Assembly (NCBI GenBank): GCA_033816765.1 | Contig: CM066292.1 | Span: 5,456,001 to 5,520,000, forward strand | Direction: 5' to 3' | Source: Nothopassalora personata | Taxonomy: Eukaryota; Ascomycota; Dothideomycetes; Mycosphaerellales; Mycosphaerellaceae | Length of the DNA stretch: 64,000 nucleotides | Shown: positions 36,651 to 48,707 of the stretch, one piece after another | Position numbering within the stretch: the first letter of the stretch is position 1 | How the letters are laid out: every line of letters begins with the position of its first letter | The notes under the pieces: generated by a model | Told to the model about the DNA's origin: nothing | Databases searched by the model: none | The model's input: the letters and a program-made list of their open reading frames with translations, nothing else | Position numbers and translations under genes: made by a program

Positions 36651-39600
36651 ATCCGGCTACCGAAGGGTTAAGGCCTAAATATATAATCTATACCCTTACT
36701 TTAGCGCCTTATACGGCCTTCGTAGATACCTTATATTTAACTACTATACGCGTAGCCTTTACGGATCCTTCCGCCGGCTTATACCGTCTTCGCTAACGCC
36801 TTATATTCGGCTACTATACGCGTAGTATTCGTAAGCCCTTATACTAGCTCCTAGCTATTATATTTCTCTAGCTAGCTCTTCTATCGTACTAGGTACTATA
36901 CTTTACCCTTATACTTACGCTTTCCTAGTACTACCTCTACTTTATATTCCCCGCCCTTATTAGCGAGGGGTATAGTACCTCTATCCGTCTCGCTACCCGC
37001 GTATAGCTCGAGGAGAGATATATAAAATATATTATAGATTCTTAAGTCGGCTAGTAGTACTAGGCGGTATACCTATAAACCAATAGTATCGATAATACGA
37101 TACGGTCCGATAAACTTCGGGCCTATCTTCTTCTTTAGTAATACTAACCTTAGGTTCTTTGTAGATAGTAAGACTATATCGCCTACGCAATAGCTCTTAG
37201 CCTTATAAGTCTTATTATAGTAGCGAGCCTAATCGGCTACTACAATTTCCTAACGCTTTGTAAGCGTAGCGCGTATTTCTCGTATACGGTTAACTAAGTC
37301 TACCGCTACTAGTACCTCCCCTTCCCGGATCTCGCCTTAAGATCCTATAAGTATTAGGGTAATCTTAGGTCTCTAACTATACGCGATCTTAAATAGGCTT
37401 ATACGTAGCGTAGGGTAGACGCTATTATTATATACGAATTTAGTAATAGCTAGCTACTTAGCCTACTCTATCTAGTTCTCGCTATAGTAATAACGAAGGT
37501 ACTATTCTAAGGTTTAGTTTACCCTCTTAGTCTAACCGTTAGTCTAAGGGTAAAAAGCTATAGATAGCTTACGCTTTACCTACGCCTCGAAGTAGAAGTT
37601 ACTCTAGGACTTACTCGTAAACACTAACCCGCGGTCACTTACTATGCCCGCTAGTACACTATAATGCCGCACGACTTCGTCTCGTAAGATCCTCGTAAGC
37701 TCCGCGGCTATATATATCTTAGTCGTAGGAATATATAAGTTTATTTTAGAGTAGCGGTCGACGATTACTAGGATCGTATTATATACGTATTCTCCTTGCT
37801 TACTTAGCGGTAGGTCCGTAATAAAATCTATAGTGATTTCCTACTATAGACCGTCTAGCCTAGGTAGTAGCTATAGCTTACCATAGGATCGATAGCGCCT
37901 CGCTTTCGAGGTCTAATACGCTCTATAGTTTCTAATATACTCCCTTATATCCTTACTAAGTAATTCCTACTAGTAGTAACGTCGTAGTAGCTCTTTAGTC
38001 TTTACCTTACTAAAGTGCCCTACTAGTAGGTTATTATAATATATATAGAGTAACTATACTCTTACTACGTAATCTTTAGGTACTATAATTGCGTTTCCGC
38101 GATAGACTAACCCGTCTTTTATATACTAATCCTTAGCGTTCCCTTCGCTAGGCGCCTACGATAAGTATATAACGTACCTATTATCTCTCCCCTATACGAT
38201 TTTTATTAGTAGTATAAGTAGTTTACCTAGGCCGCCCTATATTATTACGGCGTATACTTTTACTAGTAGCGATCGGGTCTCCTACGGCTCGTAGGCTTCT
38301 ACTACCGTTACTATTACCTCGTCCTATATCTTTTCGTACGTAGCGGTTACGCGCCTTAACATAGGCTCGTCCTCTCTTAATAGGAATTCCTTCTAGAAAG
38401 ATAGCTTACTTTATAGCGTAGGAAGTAAGATCGACGTCTACTATACTATATATACGTAGTTACTACGTCGTAATAGTATATTAGCTAGGTTACTCTTCCC
38501 CGGCCTATACTCTACTACGAAGTTAAAAGATTATAGGAACGTTACCTATCGAGCTTACCTCCTATTTAGCTACTTTACTATTATAAAACCCTATAGGTTC
38601 GTATAGTCGACTAGTACCTAAACCGTATATAATACGCCTTCGAGGTACGGTCGCTAATACTTAAATACCTCTACTACTACTAGTAGCTCCTAATCGTAGG
38701 TCTTATAATTATACTTAGTAGGTACTATCTTACGAGAATAGAAGGCAATTAGATACTACTTAGTCCTAAATAACTAAGAAATAAGACCTATAATTGTAAA
38801 ACCTAAGGTATCCGTTTTAACTCTCGTACGTAACGAAGGATCGAAGTGTTACGGACACGTTCATTTACTACGAACAATAAGGGTTTATGTAGGCTACGAG
38901 GTAGTAGGACTAAGGCTAAATAACTTAGAATTAGGACTAAGGCTAAGTAACTTAGAATTAGGACTAAGGCTAAGCGACTTAGATTAGTTACGCTAAGACA
39001 TAGCACTATATAACGACGCTCTTTTACAAGTAGATAGGAGCCTCGTGCTTAACTTATTTTAAGTATATACTATATACTGTTTAGGACTACTACCTTCTTA
39101 ACGAGTTTAAGACATCTCTATAAAGATCTAAGCCCGGTTAGGATAACGTATAGCGGTTCCTAACACGAAGTACCTTAGGATAGGTACTCCGAGGAAGCTA
39201 GCTTTTAGCCGTTAGAACGCTTACTCCTCGTAAGCGGACTATATAAGAGGCCCTTACTTCTTACTATTCTTATATCCCTTAAGTAGGTCTATTAATAGCT
39301 TCGCGATCCTCGAGTACCCTTCGATAATATGCCTATAGAAGTTATAGAATCCTAGGAAGGATTAAACCTTATAAAAACTCGTAGGCGTAGAATATTCCTC
39401 GATAGCGGCTACCCTACTCCTATCTATTAATACGCCTACGACGCTTATAATAAACCCTAGGAACTTAGTACTCTCCTAGAAGAAGCTATACTTCTTTAGG
39501 TTCGTAAATAGAGCGAACTTCCGTAGCCTCTCTAGTACCGCGCGTACGGCTCGCACGTGCTCCTTACGCGTTACGCTACAGATAAGGATGTTATCTAGGT

Positions 39601-41906
39601 AGACTACGTAGATGTTATCTACTAACCTAGTAAGGGCCTTGTTAATGTACCCCTAAAAGGTAGCTAGTACGTTAGTTAACCTAAAAGGTATTACTAAGTA
39701 CTCGTAGTAACCGTATCGCGTACGAAACGTAGTCTTCTACTCGTCTCCTCGCTTAATAGGAATACGGTAGTAGGCATTCTATAGGTCGATTATAGTAAAG
39801 AGCCTCGTACCCTATAGCCTTTCTAATGTCTTACTAATTAGGGGTAGTAGGTATCGGTTCTTTACTATAATCTTATTTAGGCCTCTATAATCTATATAGA
39901 GCCTAAGAGTACTATTCTTCTTTAGTACGAATAGGATAGGCGTACCCGCCTCGCTTACGGATCGCCTAATCTACCCCTTCTCTATTACTTACGTAAGGTA
40001 CTCCTTTAAGGCCTCTAGCTTAGTTAAGGACTAGTAGTATAGCGGCTTAAAAGGGGGTTTCTTTCCTTCGACGAGATTAATTATATACTTAACTCCGTCG
40101 GGCATCTTACGCTTTGCCTACTTATTAGGTACATACATATCTCGGAAGTCTATAAATTCTTTAGGCTACGAGGGCCCCTCTCCTTCGGGTACTGCTATAG
40201 TAATAACCCGAACACTTATCGCATAAACCTACTTTAAGCTCTCGAGATCCTTAAGGAACTCGCGTGCGTTACGCTACTAAATCGTAGGCGTCTCTATACC
40301 GTAGTACTACTAGTTATCCTTATCGGCCTTTACTATCCGATTACGATACCGCTAGGGTCTACCTAAAATAACTAACGGCCTACCTATAGGCGCTATATAG
40401 TAGATAGCGTCGCTTACGCGCTCTACTCCTACATCGTTAGCTAGTTGCACGCGAACCGTATAGGCGCTGTAGTAATGCCCCTAGTCCTACGCGTACGACT
40501 CTAGATTTAGAAGCTTTATACTACTAATAGGCTATATCTAGTATCGGAGTATATACTTATACGATACTAAGCTTAAATCCGTACCGTTATCTAGGAGAAA
40601 CGTAGCCTCGCGAAAGCCTTTACGCGTCTCGACGGCGCCTCGTAAGTAATACGCTAGACTCGTATTAACTTACCTTAAGGGTTCTATATAGAAACTCGGA
40701 CTTAGGAGCGACCCTTACCTAGTTCTCTACCTTTTCCCTATTCGCCCTTCTTAGTTACAGCCTCGATAGTTTCTAGCCTACGAACCGCTTACGTATTACG
40801 ATCCTTCTATAGGTATCTACTTCGGTACTCCGTCTTATAGTAACCCTTCCTACCGTAGCCGTAGTACTCTACCTTCGACTTCTAGCTAGTTAAAGACGAG
40901 CTACCGGCGTCTCGCTACTAACTCGTACCCGAGGCGCCCGGTACTTAACTTAACTTCTATTACTTTAGGTAATCGGCCCGCTTATATACGTCCTTAGCTT
41001 TACGCTTATAACGTATATACTACCCGCGGTCGTACCCTCTACTACTACCTTAGCGCTCGGTACTTTCGATACGCGAGGCTAGGACTACTAGGTCTTCTCT
41101 AGTTATAGGGATATTATAGTAGCTAACGATAGCGGACCGTAAGCGAGGCGTAAGCTTTACTAGTAGGTACCGTATATATTACGCTTCCGAGTAGTTACCT
41201 AACTAGTTCTCTATAATATCTAGCTTAGTTACGAACTATCGCGCTATCTAGTTATCCTTCTATTTCGTAACCTCGTACTCTAATATAACGTTAAGTACGC
41301 GATTTATAGGATCGCCGTATATATCTCGATAGAACTCCTTAAAGTCCTAGTATATATACCCTATAAGGTTAACGGCGCTATAGTTAGTATACTATCGCTC
41401 GCTTACCTCTCTACTAAGGTATATAACCCTATATAGGATCTTTAATTCGTCTATCGCGTATATAGTACCTAAGAGGGCGAAGATAAGTAAGAGCTCCCGA
41501 AGGAATACCCTTACCTTCCTTATCGAATCCCCTCTAAAAGGCGTCGGCTCTTTTAGACACGGTCGCGTCGTATACGCTACGGCCGCGCCTCGTACTACAA
41601 TATTATCGTTAGTAGTTATAGAGATAGAGGTAGGGGTTATAGTAGGGAGGTAATCTTCTCTCCTCCCTCCTATACGCTTTAGAGGCGGTACGCTTATAGC
41701 GCGTAAGATCTCTAGCCGCTCGATCTCCCGCTATATCTCTTACTCTTTAATCTTAGCCCGTAAGGCCTCTCTTCTCGTAACTAAGGCTATACGACGCGCC
41801 TACTACTATACTCTAGAGCTTAGGGGGTCGTAGGTAACTTGCCGTCGTACGCGTCGCGATCGGGCTCTATAGCGTATATAGATTATAACGAGGGGAAGCT
41901 TTAGAA
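36651..41906 (-). mobile_element. Element F: RIPped gypsy element body
   Basis: Gag-pol remnants lie on the minus strand. The gag-proximal region is about 40,900-41,900. RT lies about 39,300-40,100, with YLDNILI near 39,585-39,610. RNase H ends with NFVVEYRPGKSNLAN near 38,480-38,540. The integrase core has NTILVIVDRYSK near 37,745-37,785. Many stops fit CpA-type RIP. I could not find matching LTRs at either side: the right end runs straight into the terminal repeat of the element at 41,907. A solo LTR is nested within RNase H. Confidence 0.75.
38847..39165 (+). repeat. RIPped solo LTR (319 bp) nested in element F
   Basis: The insert is TGTTACGGACACG...GGTTCCTAACA with exact target duplication CGAAG (38,842-38,846 and 39,166-39,170). 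The last 175 bp is the RIPped relative of the intact LTR at 53,530-53,848. The first part (U3) has three copies of a 27-bp unit (AGGACTAAGGCTAAATAACT...) at 38,906-38,986. A 67-codon open frame here is a by-product of those repeats. Confidence 0.92.
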
Positions 41907-43330
41907 CTATAAGGAGCGTAAGGCTATAAGGGGATGTCGTAATATATAGTACGCCTACAATCTTCTAATCGTAGATAAACTAAAGCTTACTTTCTTCTAT
42001 AGACGCTATATACGTCGCTTAGTATACGTATACGCGTTACGTACGGCTTACTAAGCTAGGTATAGCCGTATATTATATATAAGGGTTAGCTATAGGGTAC
42101 TCTTATATATAGACTATAATTTACTTATTAAGAGTAGTCTACTCTCCGTCGGTAGGGATTACGCTACGTATATTAGCGAGATAGTCGTACTATAAGCGCG
42201 CTTTACGTAGCCGGACTACTAGTAAGGTAATAGTAATACTATTATTAGACTTATAGTTATATTAACTAGTACGGTAGTATCTATATCTCTCTAATAGCTT
42301 ACTAGTAGTAATAATATTATAGTTATTAATCTTATCTAGTAAGCGGTTAGTAGGCGTATTATAAGCGGTAAGCGTAAGGAGGCTATATTCTTAATAAAGT
42401 ACAGTAGGTAGTATATATATATATTAATATCTATATTAAGATACTTAGCTAGTAAGGAGGTTAGAGTCTACGGCTCTAACTTACTAAACCTAGACTTTAT
42501 AGGCGTATCTAGTATACCTAGTACGTTAGGTAACTAGAGTAACTCTAGCTCTAGTACGTTATATACTAGAGCCTCGTAGTAGAGTTAGTCTTAGATAGCC
42601 TCCTTAGAAGCTATATTAATAGTTAGTAGTAGATAGTTACTAGTAGTATACTACTATAGAGCTAGAGAGGAGTACGTAAGTTAATAGTAGTACGGGTACG
42701 GTACGCTATAAAAACGTAGTACAAGTAAGAGAAGGGGAAAAAAGGAGAAAAAGAGTATACTTCTTATACTATAAGGGCTATAAGGGGATATTATAATATA
42801 TAGTATACCTACAATCTCCTAATCGTAGATAAACTAAATCTTACCTTCTTCTATAGACGCTATGCTATATACGTCGTTTAGTATACGTATACGCGTTACG
42901 TACGGCTTACTAAGCCGGGCCTAGCCGTATATCATATATAAGGGTTAGCTATAGACTACCCTTATATATACCCTTAAGTTAGTTAGCCTAGTAACTATAA
43001 CTTTAACCTCTTACGCTCCTATAATAATACATATATAATATATAGGTAGGCTATATAGTACTAGAACTAGTAAGAAATAGATAGAACTAATATATAGAAA
43101 CCTCCTAAAGCCGTAAGCTAAGAGTAGCTTATACTAGAAGGAGAGGTAGTTATAAGGTTAGTCTATAGCTAACTCTAATATATAATATACGCTTATATCT
43201 AGCTTTATAAGCCGTACGTAACGCTTATACATATATAAAGTAACGTGTAACGCGTCTATAGAAGAAAGGTAAGAATCTATATTTAGAGGTCGTAGGCGTA
43301 CTATATATTACAATATTCTCTTATAATAGC
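41907..43330. mobile_element. Long-TIR DNA element related to R1 (1.4 kb, RIPped)
   Basis: About 200 bp at 41,907-42,110 and the reverse complement of 43,151-43,330 match well (shared blocks AATATATAGTACGCCTAC, TTTCTTCTATAGACGC, GTTAGCTATAG). The interior resembles R1. A further copy of the same unit sits inside at 42,767-42,970 and interrupts the R1 match, and its own ends are inverted (TATAAGGG...CCCTTATA). Terminal repeats this long suggest a Mutator-like element, but no transposase or clear target duplication is visible. Confidence 0.5.
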
Positions 43331-44200
43331 GGCTATATATACTTAACTATAAAGATCTAATTAGCTACTAGGTATTAGCTTAATCTAATCTATAATATAA
43401 TTCTATAATATATAGATATTAATAATTATATTATAGTAGAAAGATTATATCTATACTTATAGAGAGTAGTTTTTTCTTTATAAAAGTAGCATTAGATTAT
43501 ACCTAAGTGTCTAGCTAGCTCTAACTACCTAGAGACTAATATCTACATTAGTAGAGCTTAACTAATTAGACTAATTCTTATAGTATATAGAAGCGGTTAA
43601 TAAGTATATATATATTATAATAATAGTATATATATTACACTATAGTATTAAGGATTATATATTGTAGCAATTAATATCTATTATAAGCTAATATCCAGTA
43701 TAGAGAGTCTAATGTACTAAGTCCTAATTATATAGACCCTTGAGTAGCTATTTTTATATCAGTAATAAGCGTAACCTAAAATGCCGCACTTCCGACTACA
43801 TGTGTGTGCTGTTGCTTGTCGAAGCCGGCTTTTGAAGGGAACGGGAAGTTCTACCGTAGCAAGACGCGATATAACATCCTGGTCACATCTCGTGACACTG
43901 CAGGGAAGACTTAGAGTCTGTCGACTACCGAGACGGACGATGTTGGAATCTCTTGGATTCCTATATTCCGGTGTTTGACCAGCTTCGACGACATCACCAG
44001 CACCGGATCTACAACAAATTGCATGTTGGCACGCGTGAAACTTTGAATCTTACATTCACCTGGGTTTTGACCTCACCTGATCGGTCTGTGGAGTCTATCA
44101 TTGGACCGCAACGGTCTGATATCTGTAACCGCTCACTCACGTTATCTCCGACACTTTTTGTGGGGAAGCCTCTGGGTTCTGCTCAAGCATAATCATCAAC
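43331..44200. other. RIPped tail, then 5' flank of the sugar transporter gene
   Basis: 43,331-43,735 is AT-rich, RIPped and without recognisable content. Normal dinucleotide composition starts at about 43,740. 43,780-44,200 is presumably the promoter and leader of the transporter. I see no convincing coding frame or operator there. Confidence 0.5.
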
Positions 44201-45965
44201 ATGGCCGCACTGGAAGGAAATGCGTTGCTCTACACCGTGTCGTTGCTCACCTGTTTGAGCTTCTTCCTCATTGGGTACGACAATGGCCTTATGGGTGGCT
44301 TGGTCAACACCAAGCATTTCGATTCGACCTTCGGTATCGACAAATACACGAGCACTGGAACAAACATGATTTCTCTGATCACCGCAATTTTCGATGTAGG
44401 ATGCTTCTTCGGTGCCATCATTACCAGCTTTATTGGCGAGAGGCTCGGACGACGATACAGCATTTTCTGCGGTGTGATTGTTATGATCATTGGAGCAACA
44501 CTACAGGCCACGGCATACACCAGATCGCACATGGTAGTGGCAAGGGTCGTGACAGGCGTTGGTCTCGGTGCCATCAACTCGACAGCGCCCGTCATGATGG
44601 CAGAGTTTGCGCCCAAAGCCACGCGTGGTATCTGGGTTTGCGGTCAGCTCTCGTGCCTGAACTTTGGCATCATGATGGTCTACTGGTGAGTGATCCTGCG
44701 CGCACTCATTGCATCGTGAGACGCGCAGCAAGCGTGTCCCAAATTGATGTGCTGGTTGCTCGAGTTCTCAACTTATGCCAGTTACATACTAACACGGACC
44801 AGGATCGACTACGCCTTCAGCACGATATCTGGAAACAACAGCTACACATGGAGGGTCCCAGTCATCATGCAATGCATCTTCATGATCCCAATGCTATTTA
44901 TCATCATGATCCTACCAGAGACTCCCCGATGGTTGATCGCACACCATCGCACTGACGAGGCATTGGAGGTGCTGCGACGACTGAACAAGGGCAAGATGAG
45001 TGATGCAGTCATCGAGAGGGCCCACCAAGATATTGTCAACACTGTTGCGTACGAAGCATCCGTCGGATCTGGTTCCTGGGGCGATCTTCTCAAGGAGGAT
45101 GACATCCAATCCCGAAAGCGCTTCCTGATCGCATGCGGTATCCAGGCCTTCCAGCAACTGGGCGGATGCAACGCTCTGATCTACTACGCTTCGACGCTGT
45201 TCGAGCAGTCACTGGACTTCAGCCCGAATATGTCAGCTCTCATGTCTGGGTTCCTGTACACCTGGTTCTTCGCCGCGTCGTTCATTCCTTGGTTCCTGAT
45301 CGATCGTGTCGGACGAAAGCCGCTTTTTCTGTCCATGATCAGTCTCATGGCAGCCGTCATGGTGGTTCAGACGGTTCTGATCTACAATGTCGAGAATAAC
45401 ACGTCCATCGCAGATGCAAGCGGTGTAGGTGCAGCAGCGATGCTCTTCGTCTTCCAGGGTGCTTTCACCATAGGTTTCCAGGCCACCGTCTGGGTCTACC
45501 CATCCGAGATCTTACCTATGAAACTTCGTCAGCGAGGTTCTTCTGTCTCCACGGCGTGCAACTGGATCTTCGTAAGTCAAAATCAATAACCCACCACCCT
45601 CGTTACCAATCATCTAAATACTAACTCTGCACAGAACTTCACGATCGTCTACATAACCCCATCCGCAATCCGCAACATTGGCTACCGCACCTACATCATC
45701 TTCGCCGTAAGTCCCCAAATTTACCCTCCCATAAAAGCTGTCCCCTATCCACTGACACCTACCCCATAAGGCTCTGAACGCAGCCTTCGTCCCCATCATC
45801 TGGTTGTTCTTCCCAGAAACCAAGGGCCTCGCCCTCGAAGACATTGACCGCCTCTTCGCCAAGACAGATGATGCTCAGAGGCAAATGAGCTTCATCGAAC
45901 ACGACGATTATATTGGGAAGGCGGATATCGAGCAAATTGCCGATTTGGCTACGCATAAGGGCTAG
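44201..45965 (+). CDS. MFS sugar transporter (sugar porter family)
   Basis: The gene has four exons: 44,201-44,685, 44,803-45,571, 45,635-45,706 and 45,771-45,965, giving 506 residues. Intron 1 (117 nt) has a perfect TACTAAC branch site, and the other two are 63 and 64 nt with GTAAGT donors. Proteins of this family (TC 2.A.1.1) carry hexoses or other sugars across the plasma membrane by proton symport or facilitation, through 12 transmembrane helices. Visible signatures are GERLGRR at residues 79-85, PETPRWL at 200-206, QAFQQLGGCNALIYY in helix 7, DRVGRK after helix 8, and PETKGLALEDIDRLF near the C terminus. The length is usual for the family. The substrate cannot be told from sequence. The gene lies at the border of the RIPped block yet is intact. 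Confidence 0.93.
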
Positions 45966-46253
45966 AATCTTGAAGTTGAGTATGAGTCATGAGACCTGGC
46001 GGCTAGAGATCTAAGTCGGAGGCTATAACGAAGACCTTGCATGCCAGTGCAGGCAGGAGAAGTCTGCACATTTCATAAGGTCGTTGTAGGATGGTGCATG
46101 TATGGTGCAGCCATACTGCCATGGAGATTTCTTCATTTTCCAATCCTCCACCACAGCATGACACACTCGACCGCTTTCGACACTGTCGCAAAGCTAAGGG
46201 TGTCGTCCAACACACCCAAACGATATAGACCAAGTGCTGTCTTATCCAGTATA

Positions 46254-46367
46254 GTCAACAAGCACGTCAAGCAAGTCTGGACCCTCTGACTTGTTTGCTC
46301 GCCAAGCACAAGTCGTCTTAGAGACCAGACTTGCATGCAAGTTACTTGGCGTGACTTGCTTGTTGAC
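46254..46367. repeat. Inverted repeat in the intergenic space between converging genes
   Basis: The left arm 46,254-46,280 (GTCAACAAGCACGTCAAGCA...) pairs imperfectly with 46,325-46,367 (CCAGACTTGC...GTGACTTGCTTGTTGAC). It lies between the transporter and AIP1 3' ends and could be a small foldback element or a transcript-end hairpin. It shows no RIP. Confidence 0.5.
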
Positions 46368-46617
46368 CAGTCTACTCTCAACGACTCGCAGCTCCAAGCT
46401 CTGCTTCGCAACGGTCTCCTTAACATTGAAGCGCGCCTAGCAGACAACGACGCATATTGTCTACCTTTTCGACCGTGTGCGTGCCAGCTCGTGCACGTGG
46501 CGGCAAGTCTTTCGAGGATCTATAATCTTTTCGTCAGAGAATACAGGTACAACTTTTCCGGGAAATCTACAACTCCTCCACACCTCCTTGACGTATAAGG
46601 TAAGGTACTCAACACCT

Positions 46618-48512
46618 TCACGACACGCCCTGTACCTTCCACACCTTGACAGCACCATCTGCACCACAACTGATAACCTTACTCTCCTCAGTCCACGCAA
46701 CGCTTCCCACTCCCTCCTTATGCGCATTATTAGCCTTAACCCGCTTCCCGGGCTCTGCCAAACTCCAGACAAAAACATTCGTATCCAATGCACCACTCAC
46801 AGCCTTCTTACTATCCGGCGACCATGCTATGCAAGTAACACGCGCCGTGTGCGCCGACCAGCGGTTTGTTTCGAGGGTCCAAGAGCCGGAGGCTTCGCTG
46901 TACGCAAAGACCTTGCCATTTGATAGACCGACTGCGAGATGGGATCCATCTGGGGAGAAGGCCAGAGATGAGATTGGGGATGTGGCGTCTTGGAGAGTGA
47001 GCATGTCGTCGAACGATGCGGGTGATGCAGCTTGGAAGAGGCGGACTGTTTTGTCGTCTGCGCCGACGGCTATGGTTTCGCCGTGGGCAGCGACGCAGGT
47101 TGGTGGGGAGGGAGTCTTTTGCTTGGAGACTTCGTTGCCGTCTGCGTATGTGGTGACACCCGATGCAGTGACGACGACGGTGTGCTCCTTGCCGTTCACA
47201 GTAGCGACGGCAACGCCCTTTGGCTGGCCGTCGGTCTTGATCGCGTTGCCTGTAAATGAACGTTGTGAGGCATCGATTGTGCGCAGTGTGTCGTCCCAGC
47301 CGACACTGTAGATACGGCCTTCCTTGGGTGCCGCCGAAACACCCGCAACATAGTTGGAGTGCATCTCGCCGTCAACGAGATCGGCCGCTCCAGAGCTCAG
47401 ATCCCATGCTCGTGCACGGCCTTCGTAGCTGCCAGTCCAAAGCGTCTTGCCGTCGTGTGAAGGTGACGCAGATGTAATGCGGCCTTGGTGCCCTCTTACG
47501 ACGTTCACGGGCTTGTCTTTACCTTCCTGCAAGTAGTTGAGGTTGCCCTCGAGGTCCACGGATATGATCAGACCGTCGCTCCTGCCGTTCGGCCATGTTA
47601 CGCCCACTTGCTGATCTTGTATCGACACGCTGTCACCGCCAAATCGCCAGCTCTGTGTCACCTTCCCTGTCTCAGCATCCCATCTTTTGACAGTCTGATC
47701 TCCACTGCACGTCACGAACTTCTTGCTATCCTTCGCCCAGCTCACGCCGAAAATGCTGCCCTTGTGCTCTCCCTCGCCAATCTGCTTTTGTACCTCGCCC
47801 GTCTTGCCATCATACAGCCAAATCTTCCGGTCGCTGCCCACAGTCACCAAGCTGTTGCCATCGGGGGAAAACTGTGCGCCGTAGATGAACTTGTCATGCT
47901 TGCCTCGTACACTTGTGTTGAACTTGAACGGTGCTCCGTGGAAGAAGCACATCTGGGTATCATCACTCCCGGTCGCTGCCCTCAGCGGTCTCTGCTGCCG
48001 TATGCTCACACAGTTGATCTGCTGGCTGTGTCCACTGATCTCCCCCACGCTGTTTCCAGAGTCGGCGGTGATGCAGTGCCCGAAGCGCTCTTTGCCGTCT
48101 CCAACAGCAATGATCCGTTGGCTGTCACCATCCCAGGCGATGTCGTTTATGCGGCCAGCAATGATGTGGTATTCGCCCTTTGTGTTCTCAGCACCAATGC
48201 TGTCCCACACCCGGACACTACCAGAGACATCGCCGGATGCCACGTAGAAGCCTGACGGGGAGAATCGTGCGACTGTCGTCTGCGCGGTATGCTGAGTATA
48301 TTGCTTGGACACCGAAGGAACATCGATCGAGCGGACGAAGATGGATTTGTTCGAGGCATAGGCAATTTGTTCTCCTTTCGCGTCGCTGGAGATGGGCGTG
48401 GGTGTGCCTCGCGTCGTTGAGGGAGAGGCGGCCCAGATAGCCGCTATGAAGGCAGTCAGTATATGTTGACATACTCGAAGCTGCACATCGTCGTACCGGA
48501 CGAGATAGACAT
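46618..48512 (-). CDS. AIP1: Actin-interacting protein 1 (WD40, cofilin cofactor)
   Basis: There are two exons: 48,497-48,512 (16 nt) and 46,618-48,443, joined over a 53-nt intron with a CTGAC branch site, giving 613 residues. Yeast Aip1 is of the same size. The start gives MSISSAAIWAASPSTTRG, typical for the family, whereas the longer open frame upstream of the intron is not. The protein is a string of WD40 repeats forming two seven-bladed propellers (for example GEQIAYASNKSIFVRSID, ARFSPSGFYVASGDVSGSVRVWD, GSDRKIWLYDGKTGEV, GDQTVKRWDAETGKV, GALDTNVFVWSLA, CGADGAVKVWKVQG). Aip1 binds actin and cofilin and speeds filament disassembly at cortical patches. It lies 195 bp downstream of the enoyl-CoA hydratase-like gene on the same strand and converges with the transporter. 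Confidence 0.95.
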
Positions 48513-48707
48513 GGTTGCTAAGCAGATTGTGAAAAGGAGAGGAATGTTTACAAGCTGTTGACATTTGGACATCGCAGGCTGCCATGTGAAGAGGACCCTG
48601 TCCACCCCGCTGACGTACATCCCGGTCAATGACATATGTTCTGTTAGGTCTGCAGTATCACAACTTCGTATTGATCACTACACTAGACTATCTGCTTCGT
48701 CACTATC

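Noticed and set aside
38803..39006. 67-codon minus-strand open frame with repeated LALVLILSY
   Set aside because: The repeats are translations of the 27-bp tandem units in the U3 of the solo LTR at 38,847-39,165.
44101..44955. 284-codon plus-strand frame overlapping the transporter start
   Set aside because: It is an out-of-frame reading of the transporter, His/Arg-rich and crossing its first intron.
48513..48585. N-terminal extension of AIP1 upstream of the spliced start
   Set aside because: It reads through the 53-nt intron and promoter, whereas splicing gives the family-typical MSISSAAIWAASPS start.
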